A DNA stretch of 33,678 bases from Rhodopila sp. (lineage in GTDB: Bacteria > Pseudomonadota > Alphaproteobacteria > Acetobacterales > Acetobacteraceae). The stretch's first letter is position 1. Each line of letters opens with the position of its first letter. A program made the translations under genes and the position numbers. The notes under the pieces were generated by a model. It did not search any database and was not told where the DNA came from. It saw only the letters and a program-made list of their open reading frames with translations. Location: contig JANXLQ010000314.1 in NCBI GenBank assembly GCA_025355085.1, positions 1 through 33,678 of the forward strand, read 5' to 3'. Positions 16,259-23,693 of the stretch are shown piece after piece.

Positions 16259-17056
16259 ATGGACTTTACCGGCAAGGTGGCACTGATCACCGGTGGCGGC
16301 GGTGGCATCGGCCGCGCAACGGCGCTGGGCTTCGCGTTGCGAGGTGCCAAGGTGATGGTGGTCGATGCGGATGCGGACTCCGGTCAGGCTAGTGTCGATA
16401 TTATCGCGCAACGTGGCGGCACCGCTGCATTCGTGAAAGCCGATGTAACGAAATCGGCGTCGGTGAAGGACTATGTTGAAAAAACAGTCGCCGCCTATGG
16501 CCGGATCGACGCTTTCTTCAACAACGCAGGCATCGAGGGGCAAGTCGTTCCTACCCAGGATTACGACGAAGAAATTTTCGATCAAGTGATCGCTGTCAAC
16601 CTCAAGGGCGTGTTTCTCGGGATGCGCCACGTCCTGCCAGTAATGTTGAAACAGGGATCGGGCGCGATCGTGAACACCGCCTCGGTCGCCGGCTTATTTG
16701 GGTCGCCCGGAATGGCAGCCTATGTGGCGTCCAAGCACGGTGTGCTCGGCTTAACGAAAGTGGCTTCCACCGACGTTGCCGGGCTTGGAGTCCGGGTAAA
16801 CGCGGTCTGCCCCGGTCCGGTGGAAACCCGCATGATGCGGTCGCTCGAATCCCAGCGGAATCCTAACAGCCCCGAGAGCGTCCACGCCGCATATTCCGCC
16901 GGCATTCCAACCGGCCGCTATGCGTTGCCGGAAGAAATCGCCGGCGCCGTACTATACTTGTGTTCCGACCTGTCCGGCGACGTGACGGGAACGCATATCG
17001 TCATCGACGGTGGCCGCTCCGCTTCGGGCGGCGTCGCACCTGTGAAACGTATTTAA
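16259..17056 (+). CDS. Short-chain dehydrogenase/reductase (SDR)
   Basis: 265 residues from ATG 16259, with a perfect AGGAGG 8 nt upstream; the frame from 16211 adds 16 unneeded residues. Classical SDR: cofactor loop TGGGGGIG (11-18), NNAG (88-91), and catalytic S142, Y155 and K159 in SVAGLFGSPGMAAYVASKH. C-terminal GRYALPEEIAGAVLYLCSD and GTHIVIDGG are standard. D36 in VVDADAD at the end of beta-2 suggests NAD rather than NADP. It probably oxidises a hydroxy compound or hydroxyacyl-CoA in the same pathway as the CoA transferase before it and the nitroreductase 15 bp after it. No substrate can be named. Confidence 0.92.
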   Translation: MDFTGKVALITGGGGGIGRATALGFALRGAKVMVVDADADSGQASVDIIAQRGGTAAFVKADVTKSASVKDYVEKTVAAYGRIDAFFNNAGIEGQVVPTQDYDEEIFDQVIAVNLKGVFLGMRHVLPVMLKQGSGAIVNTASVAGLFGSPGMAAYVASKHGVLGLTKVASTDVAGLGVRVNAVCPGPVETRMMRSLESQRNPNSPESVHAAYSAGIPTGRYALPEEIAGAVLYLCSDLSGDVTGTHIVIDGGRSASGGVAPVKRI

Positions 17057-17071
17057 GGGAGACCTTCAACC

Positions 17072-17710
17072 ATGCCCGATTTTTTTGAAATCCTCGGAAC
17101 CACACGTTCCATGCGCCGGCTGAAGCCAGACCCGGTGCCGGACGAACTGATCAAGACAATCCTGGAGGCGGGCATCAGCGCCGCCAATGGCGGGAATACG
17201 CAGACGTGGCGGTTCCTGGTCATCAAGGACCCGGCGATCAAGAAGGCCGTGCAGGTTTGGTACAAGAAGGCGTTCGATGAGGTCGTCGGGCCTCGTTACG
17301 CATCAAGCCCCGTGCCGCCCGGCGTGACAGCGGAAAGTTTCGGCAAGCAACATGGCGCGGTAGAGTATCTGACCGAGCATTTTCATGAGGCGCCGGTCTG
17401 GATTGTTGCGTGTTTGATGGATGGACCGAACCCGAACCGGGCAACCGGGGCGTCGATTTATCCGGCGGTGCAGAACATGCTGTTGGCAACGCGGGCGCTG
17501 GGGCTCGGCTCCACGCTAACGACACGGCATCTGCTGCATGCGAAGGAAAGCGAGGCAGCACTTGGGTTGCCCGAGGGCGTACATTCCTACGCCATTCTAC
17601 CGATAGGATATCCGATGGGTAAGTTCGGACCCGTTGGGCGCGGAAATCTTTCGGACTTTGTGTATCTGGATAAGTGGAACCAGCCGTATCCGGCAGTGTC
17701 CGGCGCGTAA
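17072..17710 (+). CDS. Nitroreductase family flavoprotein
   Basis: 212 residues. FMN-dependent NAD(P)H oxidoreductase of the nitroreductase superfamily. Seen: TTRSMRRLKPDPVPDELIKTILEAGISAANGGNTQTWRFLVI, the N-terminal FMN-binding block (family form RRSxRxF ... AAPSGxNxQPWxF), then ASIYPAVQNMLLATRALGLGSTLTT and the C-terminal LPIGYPMGKFGPVGR. The start ATG 17072 has GGGAG 11 nt upstream, just 15 bp after the SDR gene, so they are co-transcribed. Members reduce nitroaromatics, quinones or enones, dehalogenate, or act in catabolic pathways. A redox step in the CoA transferase/SDR pathway is inferred. Confidence 0.92.
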   Translation: MPDFFEILGTTRSMRRLKPDPVPDELIKTILEAGISAANGGNTQTWRFLVIKDPAIKKAVQVWYKKAFDEVVGPRYASSPVPPGVTAESFGKQHGAVEYLTEHFHEAPVWIVACLMDGPNPNRATGASIYPAVQNMLLATRALGLGSTLTTRHLLHAKESEAALGLPEGVHSYAILPIGYPMGKFGPVGRGNLSDFVYLDKWNQPYPAVSGA

Positions 17711-17722
17711 TTATACCATCTC

Positions 17723-17873
17723 ATACCAACGGCCCTATGTTTTGACCCGTCATGGCAGGCGAAGGCCTGCCACCCACGTCTTTGTCTGAACCAGCATCGC
17801 GAGATGTAGATGCGGCCTTTTGCTCGCAATGACGACAATGGGCTGAACAGTCAATATATAGGGCCATTGGTAT
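17723..17873. mobile_element. MITE-like element with 16-bp inverted ends, containing REP-like copy C
   Basis: ATACCAACGGCCCTAT (17723-17738) and ATAGGGCCATTGGTAT (17858-17873) are inverted copies with one mismatch, 151 bp end to end. Inside lie the dispersed repeat (CGTCATGGCAGGC, GAAG loop, GCCTGCC, then ACCCACGTCTTTG) and an AT-rich right part. It has no coding capacity. It lies between the convergent nitroreductase and MoaD-like genes. The same end sequence occurs singly at 14790-14807. Mobility is inferred from structure; no clear target-site duplication was seen. Confidence 0.5.
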
Positions 17874-17876
17874 CAT

Positions 17877-17909
17877 GCGCTATGGCTCGGGCCATCCGGT
17901 CCATAGCGC
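17877..17909. terminator. Hairpin between convergent genes
   Basis: GCGCTATGG (17877-17885) pairs perfectly with CCATAGCGC (17901-17909) around a 15-nt loop. It lies 30 bp beyond the stop of the MoaD-like gene and could end transcription from either side. Confidence 0.45.
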
Positions 17910-17939
17910 GTGAGGGCCACTTCTTCTTAACTAAGTGCG

Positions 17940-18188
17940 TCAGCCGCCCTCGATCCGGGGGATAAAGAACACCTCCGCACCCGGCGGCACCGGCTGGAAA
18001 TACCCGGTCTCATGGTATTCGCCGTTGATGGCAACGGTCGTTTCCTCCTCCAGATGCTCACCAAGCCCCGGATACAAGTCGTCCATCGCCTTCAACACAC
18101 CGCGCATATTTTTCGCCTCCACCTCGAACTCCCGCACGCCGCTGGTGTAACGGCGTGCGAAACCCGAGGTGAAAACGACCGTGGCCAT
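17940..18188 (-). CDS. MoaD/ThiS-family sulfur carrier-like protein (copy 2)
   Basis: 82 residues, ubiquitin-like, ending in Gly-Gly after VFFIPRIE. It aligns end to end with copy 1: ATVVFTSG against PTVVLSSG, EFEVEAKNMRGVLKAMDDLYPGLG against EFEVEATTFRRLILELERRFPGLG, and FFIPRIEGG against YLIPKIGGG. The conserved GG allows adenylation and thiocarboxylation. It starts 4 bp after the stop of the second Mo subunit, the same order as at 4401-6920. The repeated pairing suggests it belongs to the enzyme rather than to general cofactor synthesis; this is inference. Confidence 0.85.
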   Translation of the reverse strand: MATVVFTSGFARRYTSGVREFEVEAKNMRGVLKAMDDLYPGLGEHLEEETTVAINGEYHETGYFQPVPPGAEVFFIPRIEGG

Positions 18189-18192
18189 CGGA

Positions 18193-20472
18193 TCAGGCCG
18201 ACATGGCCGCGAGCAGGCGTGGCGGAGACATCGGCAATTCGGTCATCCGCGTGCCGGTTGCCATGGCAATCGCGTTGGCGATCGCGGCCATCGGCGGGCA
18301 GATGCACGCCTCGCCCACGCCCTTGGCGCCATACGGATGGGTCGGGTTCGGCACTTCGACCAAAATCGCGTCCAGCATCGGCAGGTCGGACGCAACCGGG
18401 CAGCGATAATCGAGGAACCCGGCGTTATCGAGCAGGCCCTTGGCGTTGTAGATGTATTCCTCGCTCAACGCCCAACCCACGCCCTGGGCGACGCCGCCCT
18501 GGATCTGGCCTTCGACATAGGACGGATGGATCGCCCGTCCGACATCCTGGGCCGCGACAGCCTTCAGAATGGTAACATGACCGGTTTCCGGATCGACCTG
18601 AACATCGAAGAACTGAGCGGCAAAACCGGGCGCCTGTCCGCCGGCATTGACGCCGTTGGACGCCGTGATCGGGCCGCCGGTTGCCGCCGCCTTGGCTGCG
18701 ATGTCTTTCAACGACAACGGCTTGAAGTCGCCGACGTTGGAGGACGCAGGCTTGGCAAAGCCATCTTCCCAGACCACGCCTTCCTCATCCACGCCCCAGA
18801 TCAGCGCGGCGCGTTTGCAGAGGTCTTTCACCACGATGTTGGATGCATTCACCACCGCCATGCCGGTCGCGAACGTAACCCGCGATCCGCCGGTTACATG
18901 CGTGTAACCAACCGAAGCGGTGTCAGCGACAATGGCGCGCACCGTGTTGTAATCCACCCCCAGCGTTTCCGCGGCCATGATCGCCATGGATGCGCGCGAG
19001 CCGCCAATGTCCGGGCTGCCGGTCGCCACCAGAACGGTGCCGTCAACGTTCACCTGAAGGGTCGCGCTCGACTCGCCGCCGCCATTGAACCAATAGCCGC
19101 AGGCAACGCCGCGTCCCTGGTTGGGACCGAGCGGAGCCGTATAACCAGGATGATTCCGCAGCGCCTGCAGGGTTTCGACAAACCCGGCATGGGCATGCTT
19201 CGGCCCACCGAGTGTCGGCGTACCAATCCGGGCGACGTTCTTAATCCGCATATCCAGCGGATCCATCCCGATTTCCTTGGCGCAAAGATCGAGCACACTC
19301 TCCACCGCGAAGTTTGCGATCGGGGAGCCAGGCGCACGATACGCCGCCGCCTTCGGCCGGTTCGACACCACGTCGAAGCCCACCGCCCGCTGGTTGGCGA
19401 TCTCGTAAGGTGCATAGGCGCACAGGCAGCCGTTCATCACCGGCGAGCCCGGGAAAGCGCCTGCCTGGAACTTGAAGATGCCGTCGGCGGCCACAATCGT
19501 GCCGTCCTTCATAACGCCGATCTTAACCCACATCGACGCACCGGAGGTCGGGCCAGAGGCGCGGAAGACTTCCTCGCGGCTCATTTGCAGGCGTACCGGC
19601 AGGCCGGATTTGCGGGATAGCGTGGCGGCGATGGGTTCCAGGTAGGTGACCGTCTTGCCCCCGAAACCACCACCGATTTCAGCCGGCGTCACGCGCAGGT
19701 CGCCCAGTTTGGCGCCGAGGATCTGCGCGGTAAGGGCGCGCATCTGGAAGTGACCCTGGCTGGAGGACCAAATTTCGCACTGGCCGTCGGCCTCATACTT
19801 CGCGACGCAGGCGTGCGGCTCGATATATGCCTGATGGACGGCGGCGGTCTTGAACTCCTTCTCGATCACCACGTCGGCCTGCGCGAAGCCGGCCGCGACA
19901 TCGCCCATGGCGAAATCCAGGCGCTTGGAGATGTTCGACGCCTTCGTGGGCACCGGCTCGATGCCGCGCGAGATCATGTCCTCGAACAGCAGCGGCGCGT
20001 CGGGCGCCATCGCTTCATCGACGTCGATGACATGCGGCAGAACCTCATACTCGACCTTGATCAGCGAGGCAGCGTGATCGGCGATGCTGGCGCTGATCGC
20101 AGAGACCGCAGCGACCGCGTGGCCTTCGTACAGCACCTTTTCCCGCGCCATGATGTTGCGGGTGACGTGCCAGAAGTTTACCGCGACCCGCTCCGGCCCA
20201 ATGTAGTCGAACTTCTGCGCGGGAAGATCGGCGGCGGTCATCACTGCCTTCACACCCGGCAGAGCCTCGGCGGCGGAGGTGTCGATCGACACGATACGAG
20301 CGTGCGCGTGCGGCGAGCGCAGAATCTTACCATAGATCATTCCCGGCAGCTTCAGGTCCGCGCCATACATCGCTCGGCCCGTAACCTTGGGAATCCCATC
20401 GGGGCGAATCGGACGGGTTCCGATCCACTTAAAACGCTTCACTGAATCGGTGACGATCGTAGAGTCGTTCAC
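18193..20472 (-). CDS. Xanthine dehydrogenase/aldehyde oxidase family Mo-cofactor subunit (copy 2, without partner subunits)
   Basis: 759 residues from GTG 20472, preceded by GAGGA 6 nt upstream; the longer frame to 20544 has no family match and is rejected. It is closely related to copy 1, with shared blocks such as GTRPIRPDG, LRSPHAHARIVSIDT, VHQAYIEPHAC, AEIGGGFGGKT, SRKSG, EDVFRASGPTSGA/EEVFRASGPTSGA, and PMSPP near the end. The active-site loop AYRAPG is at about 377-382 and the catalytic glutamate is E721 in GVGE. It differs from copy 1 in the segment after GVGE (ACICPP against VPIIPP) and around residues 85-110, so a different substrate is likely. No FAD or 2Fe-2S subunit gene is adjacent: upstream are an AhpD-like and an LLM gene. 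It either shares the small subunits of copy 1 or works in another complex. Confidence 0.92.
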   Translation of the reverse strand: MNDSTIVTDSVKRFKWIGTRPIRPDGIPKVTGRAMYGADLKLPGMIYGKILRSPHAHARIVSIDTSAAEALPGVKAVMTAADLPAQKFDYIGPERVAVNFWHVTRNIMAREKVLYEGHAVAAVSAISASIADHAASLIKVEYEVLPHVIDVDEAMAPDAPLLFEDMISRGIEPVPTKASNISKRLDFAMGDVAAGFAQADVVIEKEFKTAAVHQAYIEPHACVAKYEADGQCEIWSSSQGHFQMRALTAQILGAKLGDLRVTPAEIGGGFGGKTVTYLEPIAATLSRKSGLPVRLQMSREEVFRASGPTSGASMWVKIGVMKDGTIVAADGIFKFQAGAFPGSPVMNGCLCAYAPYEIANQRAVGFDVVSNRPKAAAYRAPGSPIANFAVESVLDLCAKEIGMDPLDMRIKNVARIGTPTLGGPKHAHAGFVETLQALRNHPGYTAPLGPNQGRGVACGYWFNGGGESSATLQVNVDGTVLVATGSPDIGGSRASMAIMAAETLGVDYNTVRAIVADTASVGYTHVTGGSRVTFATGMAVVNASNIVVKDLCKRAALIWGVDEEGVVWEDGFAKPASSNVGDFKPLSLKDIAAKAAATGGPITASNGVNAGGQAPGFAAQFFDVQVDPETGHVTILKAVAAQDVGRAIHPSYVEGQIQGGVAQGVGWALSEEYIYNAKGLLDNAGFLDYRCPVASDLPMLDAILVEVPNPTHPYGAKGVGEACICPPMAAIANAIAMATGTRMTELPMSPPRLLAAMSA

Positions 20473-20589
20473 GGCATCCTCGCTTTGCTTAATCTTGAAC
20501 CAATTGGCTGTAGCCAGGGTCGCCCACCAGGCAGGGAAACGCAATAGCTGGATGCAACCGGACTACCGAACATCGCGCCCAGCCGAAGG

Positions 20590-20670
20590 AAATCCGGCGC
20601 CACCATCAAGGCCACGCTGTTCCCCGCCGAGCAGTTGGGCCAGGCGTTCGACCACGACGGTATGACACGC
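20590..20670 (+). pseudogene. Relic of a TRAP transporter solute-binding protein (DctP-like)
   Basis: On the plus strand the frame reads SGATIKATLFPAEQLGQAFD then HDGMTRD. This resembles the DctP-family stretch in which a basic strand, FPxxQLGKAFDHYDM and RDGIAD follow each other. Nothing before or after in any frame continues the family, and the region is only about 270 bp long between two minus-strand genes. It is best read as a fragment left from a deleted transporter gene. Confidence 0.4.
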
Positions 20671-20742
20671 GACCAACTTACGGAGATCCCCGCCGGAGAT
20701 GAATTGCGGTTGGAGCCGATGCCGCCCCAACCGCTAACGGCG

Positions 20743-21315
20743 TTATCGCGCCTGCCCGTGATACTCCCGGTTCGGCATCATGTCCGTCGCCGAGGCCATC
20801 CGGTTCGACAGGTTGAAGAACGCCACCGTCTCCGAAATGTCGAAAATATCCTCCTCGCTGAACCCCTGCTGCGACAGAACGTCGCGATCCGAGTCCTCTA
20901 TCAGATACGGCGTTACCGTCAGCTTCCAGGCAAAATCCAGCATCGCCCGTTGCCTGGGTTCCAGCCTCGCCACGCGGTAATTAAGCGCCATCATCTCCCC
21001 CAGTTCGGGGTCATCGGACAAAGCCCGCACCGCCGCGCCGTGCGCCACCAAACAGTAGTAACACCGGTTGGCCGAAGAAACGACCACGGCAACCATCTCC
21101 CGTTCCAGCTTCGACAGCCCGCACTTAGACAGCATAATCTCGTTATACATCGCCATGAAATTACGCAGGCGCTGCGGCCGCAGGCTATAGGTGCTCAGAA
21201 CATTCGGCACGAAGCCAAGTTTCTCCACACACTTCGTCCATATTACCTTCAGGTCGTCGTCGAAACCGTCGGGTTCGGGAACACCAAGAGCCGAGATATG
21301 ATCGGGTTGCGGCAT
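20743..21315 (-). CDS. AhpD-like / carboxymuconolactone decarboxylase family protein
   Basis: 190 residues, the size of peroxidase-related AhpD-like proteins. Seen: the redox motif CYYCLVAHG with C85, C88 and H92 in the order CxxCxxxH, preceded by GLSKLEREMVAVVVSSANR, and a C-terminal helical segment FSEEDIFDISETVAFFNLSNRMASATD. The CxxC pair would act as an alkyl-hydroperoxidase or disulfide relay. The gene begins 4 bp after the stop of the LLM oxidoreductase, so the two are one transcription unit. Such pairs often protect cells from peroxide made by flavin monooxygenases; that link is inference here. Confidence 0.9.
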   Translation of the reverse strand: MPQPDHISALGVPEPDGFDDDLKVIWTKCVEKLGFVPNVLSTYSLRPQRLRNFMAMYNEIMLSKCGLSKLEREMVAVVVSSANRCYYCLVAHGAAVRALSDDPELGEMMALNYRVARLEPRQRAMLDFAWKLTVTPYLIEDSDRDVLSQQGFSEEDIFDISETVAFFNLSNRMASATDMMPNREYHGQAR

Positions 21316-21319
21316 GCCC

Positions 21320-22414
21320 CTACTCCGCCGCCTGCAACACGTCGGTCTTTTTCCACGAATGCAACACCGGCAGAACCTCCTTAGCGTAAAGCTTCAAGCC
21401 TTCCTCGGCCAGATCGTAAGGCGTGCCGCCGAAGCGGAACGAGGTGGCCAATTCGAATTCCCCGACAACCGCGCGGCGTTCCTCAAACATCCGCAGGATA
21501 TGGTCTGGTGTTCCCCACACCGCCGCCGACATGAAGGCCGAAACGATACCATCCATGCCGATCTCTTTCGCCAGGGCGATCTTCTGCGCGTAGGAATCGT
21601 AACCCTTCACTTGCGCAAAATGTTCCCCAAGCAATTCATAATGATAGAAATTGCTCTCGACGAATTTGCCCATGTATTGGCGAGCCTTATCCTCGGCGCC
21701 GTCCATCGTCGGTGTGCAAATACAGAAATCCGCCAGCAGCGGCGCCAGTTCCGGTCCGCCATGCATCTGCTTGATCAGGTCGCGATGCTTCTGGATCGCC
21801 GGCATCCGCATCGGCCACGGCCGATCCGCGAACATCACCATGCGGGCGTTCAGTTTCGCCGCCGAAACTACAGAATCATCCGACGAAGCCACCGCGTAAA
21901 TACGCCCATCGATCGGCTTGTAGGGCCGGGGCCGCAGCTCCGTCCGAGGCTGCTTATAAAACGGCCCGTCGCCTTCGATGAAACCCGTCCGCAGCGCCCC
22001 GACGATCATCGCGGCCGCTTCGTCGAATCGTTCCCGCGATTCGTCCATCGTCCCGCGAAACGCCTCGAACTCCCGCCGAGCCAAACCGCGGCCCATGCCC
22101 AAACGCAGACGGCCTTTGCTCAGAAGATCGACCATGATCGCGCGTTCGGCGACCCGCAACGGATCGTTCCATGGCAGGATAACCGCTGCGGTTCCCAGAT
22201 CGACGTTCGGGCAAACCGCTGCCAGATACGCCATCAGTTGCAGATTGTCGGGACAGAACGAGTAGTCGTTGAAGTGATGCTCCACCGCCCACAGAGCATC
22301 GAATCCGCTGTCCGCCGCTAGCCGCGCAAGCTTGATTTCCTCGTCCCAGACCTGCTCGTCCGAAACCCCTGTCCAGCCATAGCTGGCGAATACCATCTGC
22401 AAACCGACGTCCAA
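21320..22414 (-). CDS. LLM class (luciferase-like) flavin-dependent oxidoreductase
   Basis: 364 residues from TTG 22414, which is preceded by AGGAGG at 5-nt spacing; ATG 22396 (MVFASYGW) is the alternative, and the frame further upstream is not coding-like. Bacterial luciferase TIM-barrel fold. Seen: EEIKLARLAADSGFDALWAVEHHFNDYSFCPDNLQLMAYLAAVCP, the family N-terminal block with EHHF; TAAVILPWNDPLRVAERAIMVDLLSKGRLRLGMGRGLARREFEAF, the canonical flavin-site block; and a C-terminal GTPDHILRMFEE. Such enzymes use reduced FMN or F420 to oxygenate or reduce small molecules. It sits upstream of the AhpD-like gene and the second Mo subunit, pointing to oxidative catabolism. Confidence 0.9.
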   Translation of the reverse strand: MDVGLQMVFASYGWTGVSDEQVWDEEIKLARLAADSGFDALWAVEHHFNDYSFCPDNLQLMAYLAAVCPNVDLGTAAVILPWNDPLRVAERAIMVDLLSKGRLRLGMGRGLARREFEAFRGTMDESRERFDEAAAMIVGALRTGFIEGDGPFYKQPRTELRPRPYKPIDGRIYAVASSDDSVVSAAKLNARMVMFADRPWPMRMPAIQKHRDLIKQMHGGPELAPLLADFCICTPTMDGAEDKARQYMGKFVESNFYHYELLGEHFAQVKGYDSYAQKIALAKEIGMDGIVSAFMSAAVWGTPDHILRMFEERRAVVGEFELATSFRFGGTPYDLAEEGLKLYAKEVLPVLHSWKKTDVLQAAE

Positions 22415-22524
22415 CGCATCCTCCTGACTTTGTTGGCGGCATGTTCCCACGCCCCCGCTTAGTGGGCAAATTTGGCCTCTGCCAAACCGCGCGCTAAGCT
22501 TCCGCAACAGACAGGGGTACACGC

Positions 22525-22866
22525 ATGGCGCTGAAACGCATGGTGCTGGAAATCGGCATGGGCACAGACATCAGGGGCATCGATCCCACAAAGGCCGCCG
22601 TGCGCGCCCTTCGCGACGCACTCTGGCACAACTCGCTCGGTGTTGCCGCCGCGCTGGGACTCGACACCGACTCGATGCAGGTGGAGGTCACCATCGGCGT
22701 GCCGCACCCAGAACAGGTGGACAAGGCGCAGGTGCTGGCGATCCTGCCGCACGGCACCGGAACGGTAACAGTCGTGGAGGGCGGGTTGGAAATCCCGAAT
22801 GACGAAGGCACCAACGCCACCTTGATCGCCAGTGCTGCCGCTGTAGTCTGGTTAGACGTCCCCTAG
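22525..22866 (+). CDS. Lin0512 family protein (copy 1, altered motif)
   Basis: 113 residues. It belongs to the small Lin0512 family of unknown function. The family is marked by GxGxDxHG near the N-terminus; here the motif is GMGTDIRG, with Arg at the His position. Seen: KRMVLEIGMGTDIRG, TKAAVRALRDALWHNSL, a beta strand QVEVTIGVPHPEQVD, LPHGTGTVTVVEGGLEI, and a hydrophobic C-terminal strand. ATG 22525 lies 8 nt after AGGGG. It is divergent from the LLM gene across 110 bp and followed by a paralogue after 126 bp of palindromic DNA. The tandem pair suggests a hetero-oligomer, with one member having lost the motif; that is inference. Confidence 0.88.
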   Translation: MALKRMVLEIGMGTDIRGIDPTKAAVRALRDALWHNSLGVAAALGLDTDSMQVEVTIGVPHPEQVDKAQVLAILPHGTGTVTVVEGGLEIPNDEGTNATLIASAAAVVWLDVP

Positions 22867-22875
22867 AGCGCGATT

Positions 22876-22978
22876 GTTTGAGGTTGCTTCCACCTCAAAC
22901 GTGAATCACGCGATCGAACATAGAATTAGACCATGATCGGCACGGGAGAGGGTTCAATCTCAAACGATCATGGTCTAA
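22876..22978. repeat. Composite palindromic element between the two Lin0512 genes
   Basis: Two perfect inverted repeats. GTTTGAGGT (22876-22884) pairs with ACCTCAAAC (22892-22900), loop 7. TTAGACCATGATCG (22926-22939) pairs with CGATCATGGTCTAA (22965-22978), loop 25. The second ends just before the ribosome-binding site of the second gene, so it could affect its translation or act as an operator. CTAGAGCGCGAT at the left edge resembles widespread alphaproteobacterial palindromic repeats. Confidence 0.65.
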
Positions 22979-22992
22979 CGGAGAACAGCATC

Positions 22993-23337
22993 ATGGCACG
23001 CAAGCGCGTTATTCTGGAAATGGGCACCGGCAACGATCTGCACGGTGGAGACTACACCAAAGCGGCGCTAAGGGCGGTGCAGGACGCCATTCACCACTCC
23101 TCGCTATCCATGATCCGCTCGCTCGGTATCGACGCGAAGACGCAGATGTTCGTAGAGGTAACAATCGGCGTTCAGCAGCCCGGCGAGGTGGACCTGGAGG
23201 CCGTGAAAGCGACTCTGCCGCACGGAATCGTTACTGTGAAGGCGGTCAAGGGCGGCTTGGATGTGATCGACCGGGAACGTGGCGACAACGCGGTCATTGC
23301 CAACGCAGCCATCGTGGTTCGGCTGGAACTGCCGTAG
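22993..23337 (+). CDS. Lin0512 family protein (copy 2, canonical motif)
   Basis: 114 residues from ATG 22993, with GGAG 9 nt upstream; the earlier in-frame ATG 22933 lies inside the palindromic element and is rejected. It carries the intact family motif GTGNDLHG (GxGxDxHG), then TKAALRAVQDAIHHSSLSMIRSLG, FVEVTIGVQQPGEVDLEAV, LPHGIVTVKAVKGGLDVI, and IANAAIVVRLELP. It aligns with copy 1 along its whole length. The family function is unknown. Its placement beside oxidoreductase and CoA genes suggests a metabolic role, which is inference. Confidence 0.9.
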   Translation: MARKRVILEMGTGNDLHGGDYTKAALRAVQDAIHHSSLSMIRSLGIDAKTQMFVEVTIGVQQPGEVDLEAVKATLPHGIVTVKAVKGGLDVIDRERGDNAVIANAAIVVRLELP

Positions 23338-23417
23338 TTACAGATCGCCTATTGAACCAAGGTGGCCTGCGCAGGCAGCAGTTCTCATTTTGGCAAAGCA
23401 GCGATAGTGTCTCCAGT

Positions 23418-23516
23418 CGTCATGGTGCGCGAAGGTGCGCCATCCACGTCTTTAGGAGTCTCGGACCAGCAAAGACATGGATGGCACGCCTTCGCACACC
23501 CACGCCTTCGCACACC
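23418..23516. repeat. Two REP-like repeats head to head plus a 16-bp tandem duplication (copy D)
   Basis: The arm at 23424-23453 and the arm at 23471-23500 are inverted copies, 26 of 30 bases identical and all four differences transitions, separated by 17 nt. The right arm ends in CACGCCTTCGCACACC (23485-23500), which is repeated exactly at 23501-23516. It lies between the convergent Lin0512 and enoyl-CoA hydratase genes, where it may act as a bidirectional terminator. The rest of 23338-23693 shows no gene. Confidence 0.75.
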
Positions 23517-23693
23517 ATAACAATGAACGTGCGAGACGCACCTTCATCCGATTGCCCTGCTGGGCGATACCTTCCTCGATTGCCCGGGTGATATACGGCG
23601 AGATAAACAGCATAATAAGAATTTCTGTGTCGTAGCCGCCACATGGCCGAATCGTAACAGGGCCATGCGGAGACTACCAGGATCGCCCGGACT

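Noticed and set aside
18169-19620. 483-codon plus-strand frame inside the second Mo-cofactor subunit
   Set aside because: Same reason: antisense shadow of a gene with all family motifs.
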